64,000 bases of DNA from Hyalangium versicolor (GTDB taxonomy: Bacteria > Myxococcota > Myxococcia > Myxococcales > Myxococcaceae): assembly GCF_020103695.1 (NCBI RefSeq), contig NZ_JAHXBF010000005.1, positions 491,247-555,246 of the forward strand, in the 5' to 3' direction. Of this stretch, positions 26,059-34,735 are shown piece by piece (positions within the stretch are counted from its first letter, which is position 1; every line of letters starts with the position of its first letter). A program made the position numbers and the translations under genes. The notes under the pieces were generated by a model. The model saw nothing but the letters and a program-made list of their open reading frames with translations, made no database searches and was not told the DNA's origin.

Positions 26059-26922
26059 ATGCCTCCTGATGTCATCGAAAATACGGCGTACTCCCAGAAG
26101 ATCGCGGAGGGCTACCACAAGAGCCTGAAGCGCAAGGAGCAGTACAAGCGGGAGCAGGAGAAGAAAAAGAAGAAGAAAAAGAAGAAGGCCGCAGCGGCCA
26201 CGCCGCACGCCAGCACGAAGGAGCCCCTCACAGGAGTCCTCGCCAAGGGCGACAAGTATGCCCAGCGCGCGCACGACTACCTGCTGACGGATGGCGGCCG
26301 GAACAAGGTCTACCAGGATCTCTCCCACGCCCACTTGGCGCGGATCCCGGCCAAGAAGCTGGCCAACTACAAGTTCCCAGGCGGCCCGGCCGAGAACTTC
26401 AACCCCTCCGCCAAGACGCGAACAGGCAAGAAGGCGGGACAAGCCTTTCCCTACGTCTGGGAAGCCCACCACATGCTGCCGGGCTCCGCCTTCTACTTCG
26501 AGTTCAACGGAAAGCCTTGCTTCACCGCGCCGCAGCGCCGGCTCATCCTCCAGTCCGAATACAACATCAACCACGGGCACAACATGATCAATCTGCCCGA
26601 CCAGGCCTGGGCTGTTCCCATCCACCGTCTGATCCAGCACCCTGGGGATCATGAGAACTACACGGGGCTGGTGATGAGGAACCTGCGCGAGCTCTCCCAG
26701 AAGCTGCAGGCCCTGGCGGATCGCGGACAACCTCACGACAAGCTCAAGGAGAAGATCTTCGAGAAGCTCCGCGAGCTCGAGGACGAATGCTGGGACCTCA
26801 TCGTCAAGTTGGGCCGCCAGAGCGTCAAGAAGGTCCTGGCCGGCAAGGTCCTTGTGGAGGAATACGTCCGTTACGGCACCAAGGAGTCGCCCAAGAAGTA
26901 CAAGTGGGGCGCGCTGTGCTGA
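26059..26922 (+). CDS. AHH-family HNH/EndoVII nuclease, predicted T6SS antibacterial toxin
   Basis: A 287-residue protein. A Lys tract of nine residues lies near position 35-45, followed by a Ala/Lys-rich hinge. The catalytic core shows WEAHHMLPGSAF (the AHH motif), then YNINHGHNMINLP and, downstream, VPIHRLIQHPGDHENYTGLV, as in the AHH family of the HNH/EndoVII superfamily: metal-dependent DNase toxins of polymorphic systems. All key His residues are present. No signal peptide, so delivery must be by a partner; the nearby VgrG and thiolase-like genes are the candidates. The Imm11-type gene follows at 22 bp, as expected for a toxin-immunity pair. Confidence 0.85.
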   Translation: MPPDVIENTAYSQKIAEGYHKSLKRKEQYKREQEKKKKKKKKKAAAATPHASTKEPLTGVLAKGDKYAQRAHDYLLTDGGRNKVYQDLSHAHLARIPAKKLANYKFPGGPAENFNPSAKTRTGKKAGQAFPYVWEAHHMLPGSAFYFEFNGKPCFTAPQRRLILQSEYNINHGHNMINLPDQAWAVPIHRLIQHPGDHENYTGLVMRNLRELSQKLQALADRGQPHDKLKEKIFEKLRELEDECWDLIVKLGRQSVKKVLAGKVLVEEYVRYGTKESPKKYKWGALC

Positions 26923-26944
26923 GTGGGATCGGGAGAAACGGGAA

Positions 26945-27559
26945 ATGAACTATTGGGTTCTCAGTATCACCAACAACGACGGCGCGGTGCTTGCCGGGTT
27001 CCCTCGGAGCAAGATCAAGGACTACCGCTACAACGAGGGGCAGAGTCTGGCCAAGGAGTTCCCCAAGAACGCTACCGTCCAGTTCGCCGACAAGTTCAAG
27101 GATCGTCGCAAGCTCTACGATTTCATCGCCAACTTTGAATCGGGCCTCTTTGTCTCCAGCAAGGTGCGCACCCTCCTGGAGGAACTCGAGAGCAAGGATC
27201 TGGAGTTCCTGCCGATCACGGTCAAAGACCACAAGGGAGCCGTGGCGGCTGACGACTATTTCATCCTCAACCCCATTGGGAGCCAGGACATCATCGACAT
27301 GAAGAAGTCGAAGCTCGTCATGGACACCCTGATCGATGGGGAGATTGGCCGCATCAAGAAGCTCGTGCTTCAGCCTCGATCCGTCGACAAGGAGGCGCAT
27401 CTCTTCCGCGCGACGAACAAGCCCAGACTGATCATCATCGACGATACGGTCCGCAAGGCCTTCGAAAAGAATGGCGTGACGGGCTACCGCCTCTTCAAGG
27501 CGGAGGGATGGGATGGCCTGGAGCTGGGAGGCGACGAGGACGACGACGATGCCCTCTAA
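26945..27559 (+). CDS. Imm11-family (DUF1629) immunity protein to the AHH nuclease
   Basis: A 204-residue protein beginning MNYWVLSI. The segment DDYFILNPIGSQDIIDM and the later HLFRATNKPRLIIIDDTVRKAFEKNGVTGYRLF match the Imm11/DUF1629 family, in which proteins neutralise toxins of polymorphic systems. It has a GGGAGAAACGGGAA region upstream of the ATG as ribosome-binding site. The tail is a run of Asp/Glu (GGDEDDDDAL). Cognate to the gene just upstream by position. Confidence 0.85.
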   Translation: MNYWVLSITNNDGAVLAGFPRSKIKDYRYNEGQSLAKEFPKNATVQFADKFKDRRKLYDFIANFESGLFVSSKVRTLLEELESKDLEFLPITVKDHKGAVAADDYFILNPIGSQDIIDMKKSKLVMDTLIDGEIGRIKKLVLQPRSVDKEAHLFRATNKPRLIIIDDTVRKAFEKNGVTGYRLFKAEGWDGLELGGDEDDDDAL

Positions 27560-27654
27560 AACTCCACAGCTCCAACTGGATTGCGCCCTATCGCATCTGG
27601 CTTAGCAACTCGACGGCAGGCGCGATGGAGCAGAACGCGGCTCGCGGAGCGGTG

Positions 27655-30618
27655 TCATCCGCCCGGGCAGGTCGCAGGCTCGAGGTAGAAGGCTTCCCAC
27701 GAGCCACCGTCGGCGGCATTGCAGACACCCCCGTTGCCGCCATTTCCACTTTGGATGGGAGCGCCGGTGGTGACCTCCTTCCAGTGGCGCGCAGTGCCCG
27801 TCGACGATTCGAAGCCATAGCGATTGCGGCCGCCGTAGACGCCGCAGTCGTGGCGGGTGAACGGCTCCGCCGTGCCGAGCGTGGCGCCCACGGTGAGCTG
27901 GTCCGCGACCACCCCCAGGTACGCACCGCTCGAGCCTTTGAGCTTGTATTGCGTGCCGCTCGTGACGAGCTCGAAGATCTCGCCACCGGTCTGCGTCGTG
28001 CTGAGAGCGGCCACCTTGCCCGCGCTGTCGACGGTGAGCCAGTTGTCGGTGCGCTCGCTCTGGATGCGGAAGCAGCCCGCGCTGCCGCTGGACTCGATGT
28101 GGCACGTCGCATCGCAGCCATCGCCCGAGCTGGTGTTGCCGTCGTCGCACTGCTCGCCGCTCTCTATCGTGCCGTTGCCGCACACCGGGCCGGTGCTGCT
28201 ACCCGGGCAGGTCACCGGTTCGAGGTAGAACGCCTCCCAGGCACCGCCATCGGCCGGGTTGCAGGCGCCGCCATTGCCGCCGTCACCGCTCTGGATCGGC
28301 TCGCCCTCCGTGGTTTCCTTCCAATGGGGCGCACTCCCCGACGAGGACTGGAAGCCGACACGCGTGCGCCCGCCATAGCCGCAGGCAAGCTGCGTGAACG
28401 ACTCCGCGCTGGCGAAGTTGGCGCTCATCGCGAGCTGGTTGGTCACCACCGCCATGAACGCGTCGCCCGAGCCCTTGAGCTTGTACTTGGTGCCAGTCGG
28501 AACGAGCTGGAAGATCTGCCCACCTGCCTGCGTCGTGCTGCCGGCGACGACCTTGCCCGCGGTATTGACGGTGAGCCACTTGTCGGTGCGCTCACTCTGA
28601 ATCTGGTAGCAGCTCCCGCCCGAGATCTCGACGAACGTGGCCGTGTAGGTGGCAGCGCTGCTGGGCGTGGTGAAGGTATGCGATTGCGCGCCGCCGTCCG
28701 ACCACGACGAGAACTCCCAGAACTTTCCGTTCGCGTACTGCGGCGAGTCGACACCCACTGAGCGGACGACGCCGACCACACCGGTCGTGTCATGCGGCGC
28801 AGCGAAGGGCCGCCCGTCCATCAGCACCTGCAGCCCGCTCGGCACGCTGGTCACCTGGAGCGATACCGTGACCGGATGAACGTCGCGATACGTCGTGTGA
28901 GTGAGGCCGACCGAGTCGCGCACCGTGAGCCACACGCGATACCAGACGTTGGAAGAGCTCTCGCCGATGTTCGGGATCGGCCAGCTCCCGCTCGCGACGC
29001 CGGAGGTATCGGGCATGGCTGGATGCGTGTGGGTATCGTGGTGGAAGATGATGGTCCAGGTCATCGCGCTCGGCGGCAGCGCGCCATCCTCCTCGTCGCT
29101 GGCCGAGCCGGAGAACGCCAGGTTGGTGGCTGCGGTGTAGGTTGCTCCCGCGACCGGCGTCACAATCGTGGCCACCGGCGGTTTGTTGGTCGTCACCGTC
29201 AGCACTGCATCGGCGCTGGTGGCCGAGCCAATCCCGTTGGTCACGATCACTCGGAAGTGCGCGCCGGTGTCGGCGAGCTGCGCGGCGTTCAGCACGTAGC
29301 TCGCCGAGGTCGCACCGGTGATGTTCACGCCGTTCCGCTGCCATTGATAGGTGAGTGGCGGCTCGCCGCTCGCCGACACCGTGAAGGTCGCCGGATAGCC
29401 GACCGACACGAGCGTGCTCGCTGGCTGCTGTGCGATGCTCGGCGGCAGCGACGCGGTGTAGGCGATGCGACCCACCTGACCCGAGCCGCGCGCCAGATAG
29501 TAGAGCGCGCCGTCGGGCCCCACATCGAGATCCACGGGCCCCGAGATGGCCGTCGCGAACAGCGAGTTCGAGCCGGAGTTCGGGTCGATGCGCGAGATCC
29601 AATTGTTGGTGTAATCCGCGAAGAAGTATTGCCCGACGTACGCGCTGGGAAACGCCGAGATCGGTGGGTTGTAGAAAGCACCACCAGCGATGCAGTTGCC
29701 GGCGGCCGTGCCGGAACCATGCGGGTACGCGAAGAACGGCTGCGTGAGCTCCGGATGATTCGTGAAATAACCTTCAGTGATCGGCCAGCCGTAGTTGGCA
29801 CCGGCCTGGCCGCGGTTGATCTCTTCCCAGCCGCCTTCGCCCACGTCGTTGATGAACAGGGTTCCCGTGCCGGGCTGAACGGCGAAGGTGAAGGGATTGC
29901 GCAACCCCATCGCCCAGGTCGCCTTCGCGAGCCCCGTGGCGGTCGCGTAGAACGGATTGTCGGTGGGGATGCTGCCGTCCGAGTTGAATCGCAACAGCTT
30001 GCCAAGCGGCGTATTCAGACTCTGCGCATTGGAGGAGACCGCATTTTCACCGACCGAGACGTAAAGCTTGCCATCCAGTCCGAAGTGAACCGCACCTCCG
30101 TTATGATTGGCGGCATCGAGAGTCGGAAAATCGGCGAGCACCAACTCGCTCCCCGACACCGCCACATTTCCATTGGCGGTGAAGCGGCTGAGACGGTTGT
30201 GAATGCTGCCAGCAGTCGACGTGTAATAAACATACAGATAATGGTTGTTGGCGAAGTTGGGATCGAAAGCGACGCCCATCAACCCGCGCTCGTTGTCGTC
30301 GTCCACGGCGAGCGTCACGAAAGGAGTTGCCAGAAGTTGGCCATTCTCGACGATGCGCAGCGAGCCGTTTTTCTCCGAGACGAACAGGCGCCCGTCGGGC
30401 GCGAAGGTCATGGTGGTTGGTCCCTGGAGGCCACTGACGAAGACGGAGTCGGCGAAATTGGCGTCTTGAATGACCGCGCTCGCACGCACGACCGCGAGTT
30501 CTGGCGTCGACGGCGCCGACGATGTCGAGCAACCCACGACAAGAGAAAAGACTGCGAACACTCTAAAAGACAACATGGGCGACCACGCCCGCACACTTGT
30601 TCTCATCTGTGATTGCAT
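27655..30618 (-). CDS. Secreted PQQ-type sugar dehydrogenase lipoprotein with PKD/Ig and fascin-like domains
   Basis: About 987 residues from the ATG at 30618 (GGGAGAAG upstream). Signal peptide with lipobox LVVGC, so membrane-anchored. Residues ~45-385 form a glucose/sorbosone dehydrogenase-type β-propeller (FAPDGRLFVSEKNG, RGLMGVAFDPNF, NHNGGAVHFGLDGKLYV, WAMGLRNPFTFA). An Ig-like domain follows (~390-480), then a Ig/PKD region. Two nearly identical β-trefoil (fascin-like) domains of about 125 residues flank a myxococcal Cys-rich repeat (CGNGTIESGEQCDDGN). A soluble aldose oxidation role on polysaccharide is inferred; the trefoils may bind carbohydrate. It is more AT-biased in codon choice than its neighbours. 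Convergent with the imm11 gene (95 bp apart). Confidence 0.8.
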   Translation of the reverse strand: MQSQMRTSVRAWSPMLSFRVFAVFSLVVGCSTSSAPSTPELAVVRASAVIQDANFADSVFVSGLQGPTTMTFAPDGRLFVSEKNGSLRIVENGQLLATPFVTLAVDDDNERGLMGVAFDPNFANNHYLYVYYTSTAGSIHNRLSRFTANGNVAVSGSELVLADFPTLDAANHNGGAVHFGLDGKLYVSVGENAVSSNAQSLNTPLGKLLRFNSDGSIPTDNPFYATATGLAKATWAMGLRNPFTFAVQPGTGTLFINDVGEGGWEEINRGQAGANYGWPITEGYFTNHPELTQPFFAYPHGSGTAAGNCIAGGAFYNPPISAFPSAYVGQYFFADYTNNWISRIDPNSGSNSLFATAISGPVDLDVGPDGALYYLARGSGQVGRIAYTASLPPSIAQQPASTLVSVGYPATFTVSASGEPPLTYQWQRNGVNITGATSASYVLNAAQLADTGAHFRVIVTNGIGSATSADAVLTVTTNKPPVATIVTPVAGATYTAATNLAFSGSASDEEDGALPPSAMTWTIIFHHDTHTHPAMPDTSGVASGSWPIPNIGESSSNVWYRVWLTVRDSVGLTHTTYRDVHPVTVSLQVTSVPSGLQVLMDGRPFAAPHDTTGVVGVVRSVGVDSPQYANGKFWEFSSWSDGGAQSHTFTTPSSAATYTATFVEISGGSCYQIQSERTDKWLTVNTAGKVVAGSTTQAGGQIFQLVPTGTKYKLKGSGDAFMAVVTNQLAMSANFASAESFTQLACGYGGRTRVGFQSSSGSAPHWKETTEGEPIQSGDGGNGGACNPADGGAWEAFYLEPVTCPGSSTGPVCGNGTIESGEQCDDGNTSSGDGCDATCHIESSGSAGCFRIQSERTDNWLTVDSAGKVAALSTTQTGGEIFELVTSGTQYKLKGSSGAYLGVVADQLTVGATLGTAEPFTRHDCGVYGGRNRYGFESSTGTARHWKEVTTGAPIQSGNGGNGGVCNAADGGSWEAFYLEPATCPGG

Positions 30619-30736
30619 CGCCACTTCTCCCGACAGAATCGCACCCTTCACCCGCAGTGAACACAGACTATAACCATGAGATATACATAAGTCATCTCCA
30701 GAAGCGAGCCACGGTAAGGAGTGTCACTCCTTCCGA

Positions 30737-31168
30737 TTAGGGTTGACCCATCCGTTTCCTGGGCTGGGTCGCCGCCTTCTTTCGCTTCGTCACCTTCTTC
30801 CGAGCCGGCGCCTTGCGCTTCGGCGCGGGTGGATCCTCGTCCTCCTCGAGCCAGTGGACGAAGCGCTTGATGCTCACGAGCCCCAGCACCGGCCGGTCCC
30901 TGCCATCCAGGAAGCGGATGGCGTCCCTCCCCTTCGAGAGCCCCACCTGCATGCAGTAGAGGGGCATCTCCGTCCCCTTCTTCAGATCCTTCATGGTGGC
31001 GTCCATGATCTGAGGGTGGCGCTCCAGCACCTCGTCCATGAAACCACCCAGCGGAATCAGCACCCCCTGCTCTCCCTTCCGAGCGGACAGGAAACACGGG
31101 GTCTTCTCCTTCAGCACCCGCGCGACGATGTCCGCCGGCTTCTCCTTCAAGCAGTTGGCTTCGAACAT
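30737..31168 (-). CDS. Hypothetical protein with basic Lys/Arg-rich tail
   Basis: A 143-residue protein from an ATG at 31168 with AGGAG upstream. The N-terminal ~100 residues (opening MFEANCLKEKPADIVARVLK, then EVLERHPQIMDATMKDLKKG) look globular. The last ~35 residues are strongly basic (PKRKAPARKKVTKRKKAATQPRKRM), a histone-H1-like tail found in a number of myxobacterial DNA-binding proteins. No known domain recognised. It is divergent from the Imm49-like gene, 30 bp apart. Confidence 0.6.
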   Translation of the reverse strand: MFEANCLKEKPADIVARVLKEKTPCFLSARKGEQGVLIPLGGFMDEVLERHPQIMDATMKDLKKGTEMPLYCMQVGLSKGRDAIRFLDGRDRPVLGLVSIKRFVHWLEEDEDPPAPKRKAPARKKVTKRKKAATQPRKRMGQP

Positions 31169-31198
31169 GGGTAGGCTCCTGAAAGTCTCGGAGCATAT

Positions 31199-31999
31199 AT
31201 GGCCCACTTGAAATCCCTCCGTGCGGATGCAGCCCTCCAACTCGAAGGGCTCATGGACGATTTCAGGACCAGCGCGGATCGCGACACCCTCCTCGCCCAG
31301 GTCCAGGACATCGTCCATTGCCTCCATCTGATCGGCGTGGCCACTCTGCTCGTGGATGGCAACCCCCAGGGCTTCTTCCTCAACCTGTGCCGCGCCGCCG
31401 AGAATGGCCGTCGGCTTCTGGCCCTCCTCCACTCGCGCCAGCTCACGCCGCCCCCGGCATCCTGGAACATGCCCCTGCTGGCGGCGCTCGCGGCTGGGAA
31501 CTTTCCTCAGGCGGATGCCATCGTGTCCGTGTCCACCACCACCTGGCAGCACGTCGAGGTGCGCGAATACGAGGACGAGTTCCTCTGGGCCGTCATCCTC
31601 CAGTCCCTCGCCCGCGCGAAGCCGGCGCCCGCCTCCACGCTGGAGCCGTTGATCGCTCGCCTCGAGAAGGTGAGCAAGAAGGAGTATGGCAGCCGGTGCG
31701 CTCTGGCTCGGGCGATGCTCGCCCAGGACGCGGACGCCTTCGCCCAGGCCTTCTCCGCCACCCGGCTGGACTACGAGATCCAGACCGAGAAAGCGGCCAA
31801 GGAGTTCGGCACGCCCGTCACCCCGTTCGCACCCCACCGCTTCCTGTGGCTGGAGGGCTTGGCCCTGCTGCGATTGGCCGAGCGCGCCGGGCTCGTGCTC
31901 GAGGATGCGGACTACCGGTACTGCCCGCCGCTCGCCCGAGTCCCCATGACGGCGCGGTATGCGGACGACTGGGCCATCCCCGCGAGCTCCAGCGCCTGA
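31199..31999 (+). CDS. Imm49-like immunity protein
   Basis: A 266-residue all-helical protein. The middle segment with LLAALAAGNFPQADAIVSVS and the C-terminal block FLWLEGLALLRLAERAGLVLE followed by YCPPLARVP agree with the Imm49 family of immunity proteins from polymorphic toxin systems. No signal peptide. No toxin gene lies beside it: the neighbours are a basic hypothetical protein and, convergent, the DUF6484 gene. It may be an orphan immunity gene that protects against toxins of relatives. The family call is moderate, the orphan status is from the visible context. Confidence 0.7.
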   Translation: MAHLKSLRADAALQLEGLMDDFRTSADRDTLLAQVQDIVHCLHLIGVATLLVDGNPQGFFLNLCRAAENGRRLLALLHSRQLTPPPASWNMPLLAALAAGNFPQADAIVSVSTTTWQHVEVREYEDEFLWAVILQSLARAKPAPASTLEPLIARLEKVSKKEYGSRCALARAMLAQDADAFAQAFSATRLDYEIQTEKAAKEFGTPVTPFAPHRFLWLEGLALLRLAERAGLVLEDADYRYCPPLARVPMTARYADDWAIPASSSA

Positions 32000-32018
32000 G
32001 CCTGCCGGGCGGGAGGCT

Positions 32019-32528
32019 TCAGTTGATCTGGACCTTGCCGCCCTTGATGCGCTGCACCCCGGAGGCCACCGTGAGGATGTCCGCTCCGCGCAGGACAATC
32101 TTCCCGTCGCGGCGCAGGGTGATGCTGGCTTTGCCACACTCGAGGACGACCTCTTCCTGTCCGCGGATCACTACTCGCTCGCCATCTACGAGCGCCTCCT
32201 CGGGTACCAAGGGGAGCGGCTCGGCGAGCACCGCGTCGATGAGCGGCGTGGCGCTGGGTGCAGCCAGGAGCGTGACGAGGATGGGCAGCCCTGGATCGCC
32301 GTTCTCGAACAGGAGGAGCGCCTGCTGGCGCTGATCAGCGGCCCGCGCCAGGGTGTCCGCATCGATGCCCGCCGATACCCGCGCCACCAGCGGCCCTCGC
32401 GTGTTGCCCGGGTAATCCACCCGTGGCGAGCCGTCCTCGGCGGTGCCTACCACCGAGCCCACCCGAGGTTCACGGATGGGCTCCTCCAAGGCGCGGCCCG
32501 CAGGCTGTCTGGCGTCACGCGTGCTCAT
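32019..32528 (-). CDS. DUF6484-type T6SS-associated protein
   Basis: A 169-residue protein. The middle carries ARVSAGIDADTLARAADQRQQALLLFENGDPGLPILV, a family-like block (quoted here in part, positions ~50-85), and the C-terminus VLECGKASITLRRDGKIVLRG resembles a gp5-type β-strand repeat ending, as in VgrG tails. It would fit a spike-associated connector protein. It is the third gene of the unit DUF2169 - PAAR-like - DUF6484, 33 bp after the PAAR-like gene. Confidence 0.7.
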   Translation of the reverse strand: MSTRDARQPAGRALEEPIREPRVGSVVGTAEDGSPRVDYPGNTRGPLVARVSAGIDADTLARAADQRQQALLLFENGDPGLPILVTLLAAPSATPLIDAVLAEPLPLVPEEALVDGERVVIRGQEEVVLECGKASITLRRDGKIVLRGADILTVASGVQRIKGGKVQIN

Positions 32529-32561
32529 GTCGCTGACCTTCCCCGCCCGAGCGCTCCGGCG

Positions 32562-33026
32562 CTAGAGGTCCTTCTCGCAGAGGAGGCATTTGGCTTTGTC
32601 TCCGGACTTGCCCAGGCCGATGACGGGCCCCTGCAACACCGGGAAGGGCGGCGTGTTCTTGTCGTTGTGGAGCATCAGATCGAAGGAGCGCGCCACGCCC
32701 TTGCCCTCGAAGTTCACGTCGAAGGAGTAGTTGACGAACTCGGCCTTGCCCTTGGTCTTGCTCGAGGCCACGCCACCGCCCGCGGTGCCGGCCTCGTCGC
32801 CGGAGCTCGTCTTGAAGTTCGAGTCCGCGATGCACACGGGCTTGCCGTCCACCTTCACCTTCTTGGTGCCTTTGTCGGTGTCCGAGGACTGGGCGATGTT
32901 GGGGTACGGGATGGGGATGGGGCCACCGGGGCTCGGCGTTTTGCACACGTCCGGGAAGGCAATGGTCGTCCCGTTGGTGTCCTGGTTCACCACCGACAGC
33001 TTGTTCACACCCACGCTGGTGCTCAT
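32562..33026 (-). CDS. PAAR-like (DUF4150) spike-tip protein
   Basis: A 154-residue protein with the PAAR-like DUF4150 pattern: AFPDVCKTPSPGGPIPIPYPN near residue 25-45, then KVKVDGKPVCIADSNF and a glycine-rich loop with GDEAGTAGGG. In the family it sharpens the VgrG tip and carries effectors in cis or in trans. Here there is no fused toxin: the C-terminus ends CLLCEKDL, with CxxC. It lies between DUF2169 and DUF6484 genes, a common delivery set. Confidence 0.88.
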   Translation of the reverse strand: MSTSVGVNKLSVVNQDTNGTTIAFPDVCKTPSPGGPIPIPYPNIAQSSDTDKGTKKVKVDGKPVCIADSNFKTSSGDEAGTAGGGVASSKTKGKAEFVNYSFDVNFEGKGVARSFDLMLHNDKNTPPFPVLQGPVIGLGKSGDKAKCLLCEKDL

Positions 33027-33068
33027 CTCGAACCCTCCGGGCTCCGACTGATGCCACGCCGAGCCATT

Positions 33069-34136
33069 CTACCCCGCCTGTGAGACGGATGCCTGGGGAG
33101 GGCCCCACCGCTCCGAGCCCTCGCAGGTCACCTCCAGCGCCTCGACCTCGGTGGGCTCCCGGGCGAGCACCAGCAGCCCTCTCCACAGGAGGAAGAGCCG
33201 CATGGCGTCGGTGTCGATGATGACGGTGTCCAGGCGAAGTTCGAGTTCCTCGTCGGACTCGTTCTTGCGCCACACCTGGACCCGGGGCGGCGGCAGTCCT
33301 GGGAGGTTGAACGCCAGCCGGCCCTCCGGGGTGGCGTTGACGATGACTCCGGACTCGTTGCCCTGGAGGTATCCGGGGGCGATGAGCCCGGGAGAGGCGG
33401 CGTTGAGGAAGCGCCGGTCGAAGTCACGCGGCAGCAGTGGCTTGCGGGATTTCTCCCAGGCCGCGTCATAGGTACCGGCGAAGGAAGCGCGGGGCTGCCA
33501 GTGGGGACCGAGGAAGCCGAAGCCCGCGGGAGGCGGAGTGTCTCCCCATTCCTGGATGAGCTGGGTGGGATCTTCGAGGTTGGGCAGGCGGATGCCCTCC
33601 TCGAAGCGGCTGCCGTTGACGCGGAACCCCGTTCCCACGGGATTGCGAGACTCGAACGAAGGCTTCGCCTCATCCGAGGCGCTGCGGTCCCTGCCTCCGA
33701 AGGCGCGCTCGTAACGAAGGGGGATGCGCTCGAAGGGAACTGGCTTCGTCATGGCGATGCTGCCCAAGCTCTTGAACCACATCCGGTCGCCGATCACCTT
33801 CACGCCCTTCTGCAGCGAGCCGAGCTTCAGCGCGACGAGCAACTCTCGGGTGCCTCGCTCCTGGGCGTGGGCATGGCCCACGAGGACCACATCCGTGGAT
33901 GGCTTGAAGAAGGCCCCTTCGGGCTCATAGCGATCGCTGGACTCATCCGAGTCATCCCACTTCTGCCCTGCCAGCTCGAGAGGCGCCTGTTCTTCGGCCA
34001 GGGTCAGCTTGCCTTGGGGGCTGAGCTCGAAGGTGGCCTTGAGCACGGGGACGAGCAGCGGCCGCAGCTCTTCGTCGGCGAGGAAGAGCGGCTCGAAGGT
34101 GAAGGGCGTGAGGTTCTCGGTGCTGGGATGCCCCAT
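33069..34136 (-). CDS. DUF2169 T6SS effector adaptor
   Basis: About 355 residues beginning MGHPSTENLTPFTFEPLF. It matches the DUF2169 family, adaptors that load PAAR-linked effectors, with GHAHAQERGTRELLVALKLG, MTKPVPFERIPLRYERAFGG and NPVGTGFRVN typical. The start is uncertain: ATG 34136 has no clear ribosome-binding site, and an in-frame GTG at 34166 would add ten residues. It leads the unit with the PAAR-like and DUF6484 genes. Confidence 0.85.
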   Translation of the reverse strand: MGHPSTENLTPFTFEPLFLADEELRPLLVPVLKATFELSPQGKLTLAEEQAPLELAGQKWDDSDESSDRYEPEGAFFKPSTDVVLVGHAHAQERGTRELLVALKLGSLQKGVKVIGDRMWFKSLGSIAMTKPVPFERIPLRYERAFGGRDRSASDEAKPSFESRNPVGTGFRVNGSRFEEGIRLPNLEDPTQLIQEWGDTPPPAGFGFLGPHWQPRASFAGTYDAAWEKSRKPLLPRDFDRRFLNAASPGLIAPGYLQGNESGVIVNATPEGRLAFNLPGLPPPRVQVWRKNESDEELELRLDTVIIDTDAMRLFLLWRGLLVLAREPTEVEALEVTCEGSERWGPPQASVSQAG

Positions 34137-34344
34137 GCACTGCGTTCTAGCAGGAACTGCTCGCACGTCGTCAGCGGTGCTCCCATGTGGTCCAGAGCTT
34201 CGAGCAACCCACCGAGCGAGGAAGCACGAGCGAGGCGAAAGAACGTGCGAAGTAACCTCGGGACGGCTCCGGGGTTTTCTCTGCAGACACCGTTAGAGCC
34301 GCCGGGGCTCTGACGCTTGCAGTTACATCTGAGGAGAAACACCC

Positions 34345-34731
34345 ATGCGTATCAAGACCGCCGTGCTGTCGACCGCCCTTGCCTCGCTGATGCTCGCCAC
34401 CTCCGCGCTCGCCGCCGAGACCCCTGCTCCGCAGGGCCAGGAGATGCGCTCGGGCGAGTGCCATGGCCGCAAGGAAGGGAAGATGTTCCGCAGGATGGCG
34501 TTCATGGAGCGCCGGCTGGATCGCGCCGTGGAGAATGGCCGGTTGACGCAGGTGCAGGCGGACCAGTTCAAGGCCGAGGCCCGCCAGCTCCGTGACGATC
34601 TGCAGGCTCAGCGCCAGTCCAGCGGCGGACAGCTCTCCGACGCGCAGAAGGAGCAGTTCAAGCAGCGCCACCAGGCCCTGCGCGAGAAGGTGAAGGCAGC
34701 GATGAAGGCCACCGCGCCTCAGGGGGCGTGA
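34345..34731 (+). CDS. Small exported helical protein
   Basis: A 128-residue protein with a clear signal peptide (MRIKTAVLSTALASLMLATSALA, cleavage after residue 23) and GAGGAG upstream of the ATG. The mature part is mainly helical and charged, with MERRLDRAVENGRLTQVQADQFKAEA. The pattern loosely resembles periplasmic Spy/CpxP-like proteins, but the diagnostic LTxxQ pair is not complete, so no function is assigned. Convergent with imuB (4 bp apart). Confidence 0.7.
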   Translation: MRIKTAVLSTALASLMLATSALAAETPAPQGQEMRSGECHGRKEGKMFRRMAFMERRLDRAVENGRLTQVQADQFKAEARQLRDDLQAQRQSSGGQLSDAQKEQFKQRHQALREKVKAAMKATAPQGA

Positions 34732-34735
34732 GGCC

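Noticed and set aside
28792..30612. A 606-codon plus-strand open frame opposite the sugar dehydrogenase
   Set aside because: Antisense shadow; the minus-strand frame has recognisable domains, a lipobox and a good ribosome-binding site.
34300..34325. σ54-like GGCTCTGACGCTTGC upstream of the exported protein at 34345
   Set aside because: TTGCA is present but GG/GC spacing is one base too long.
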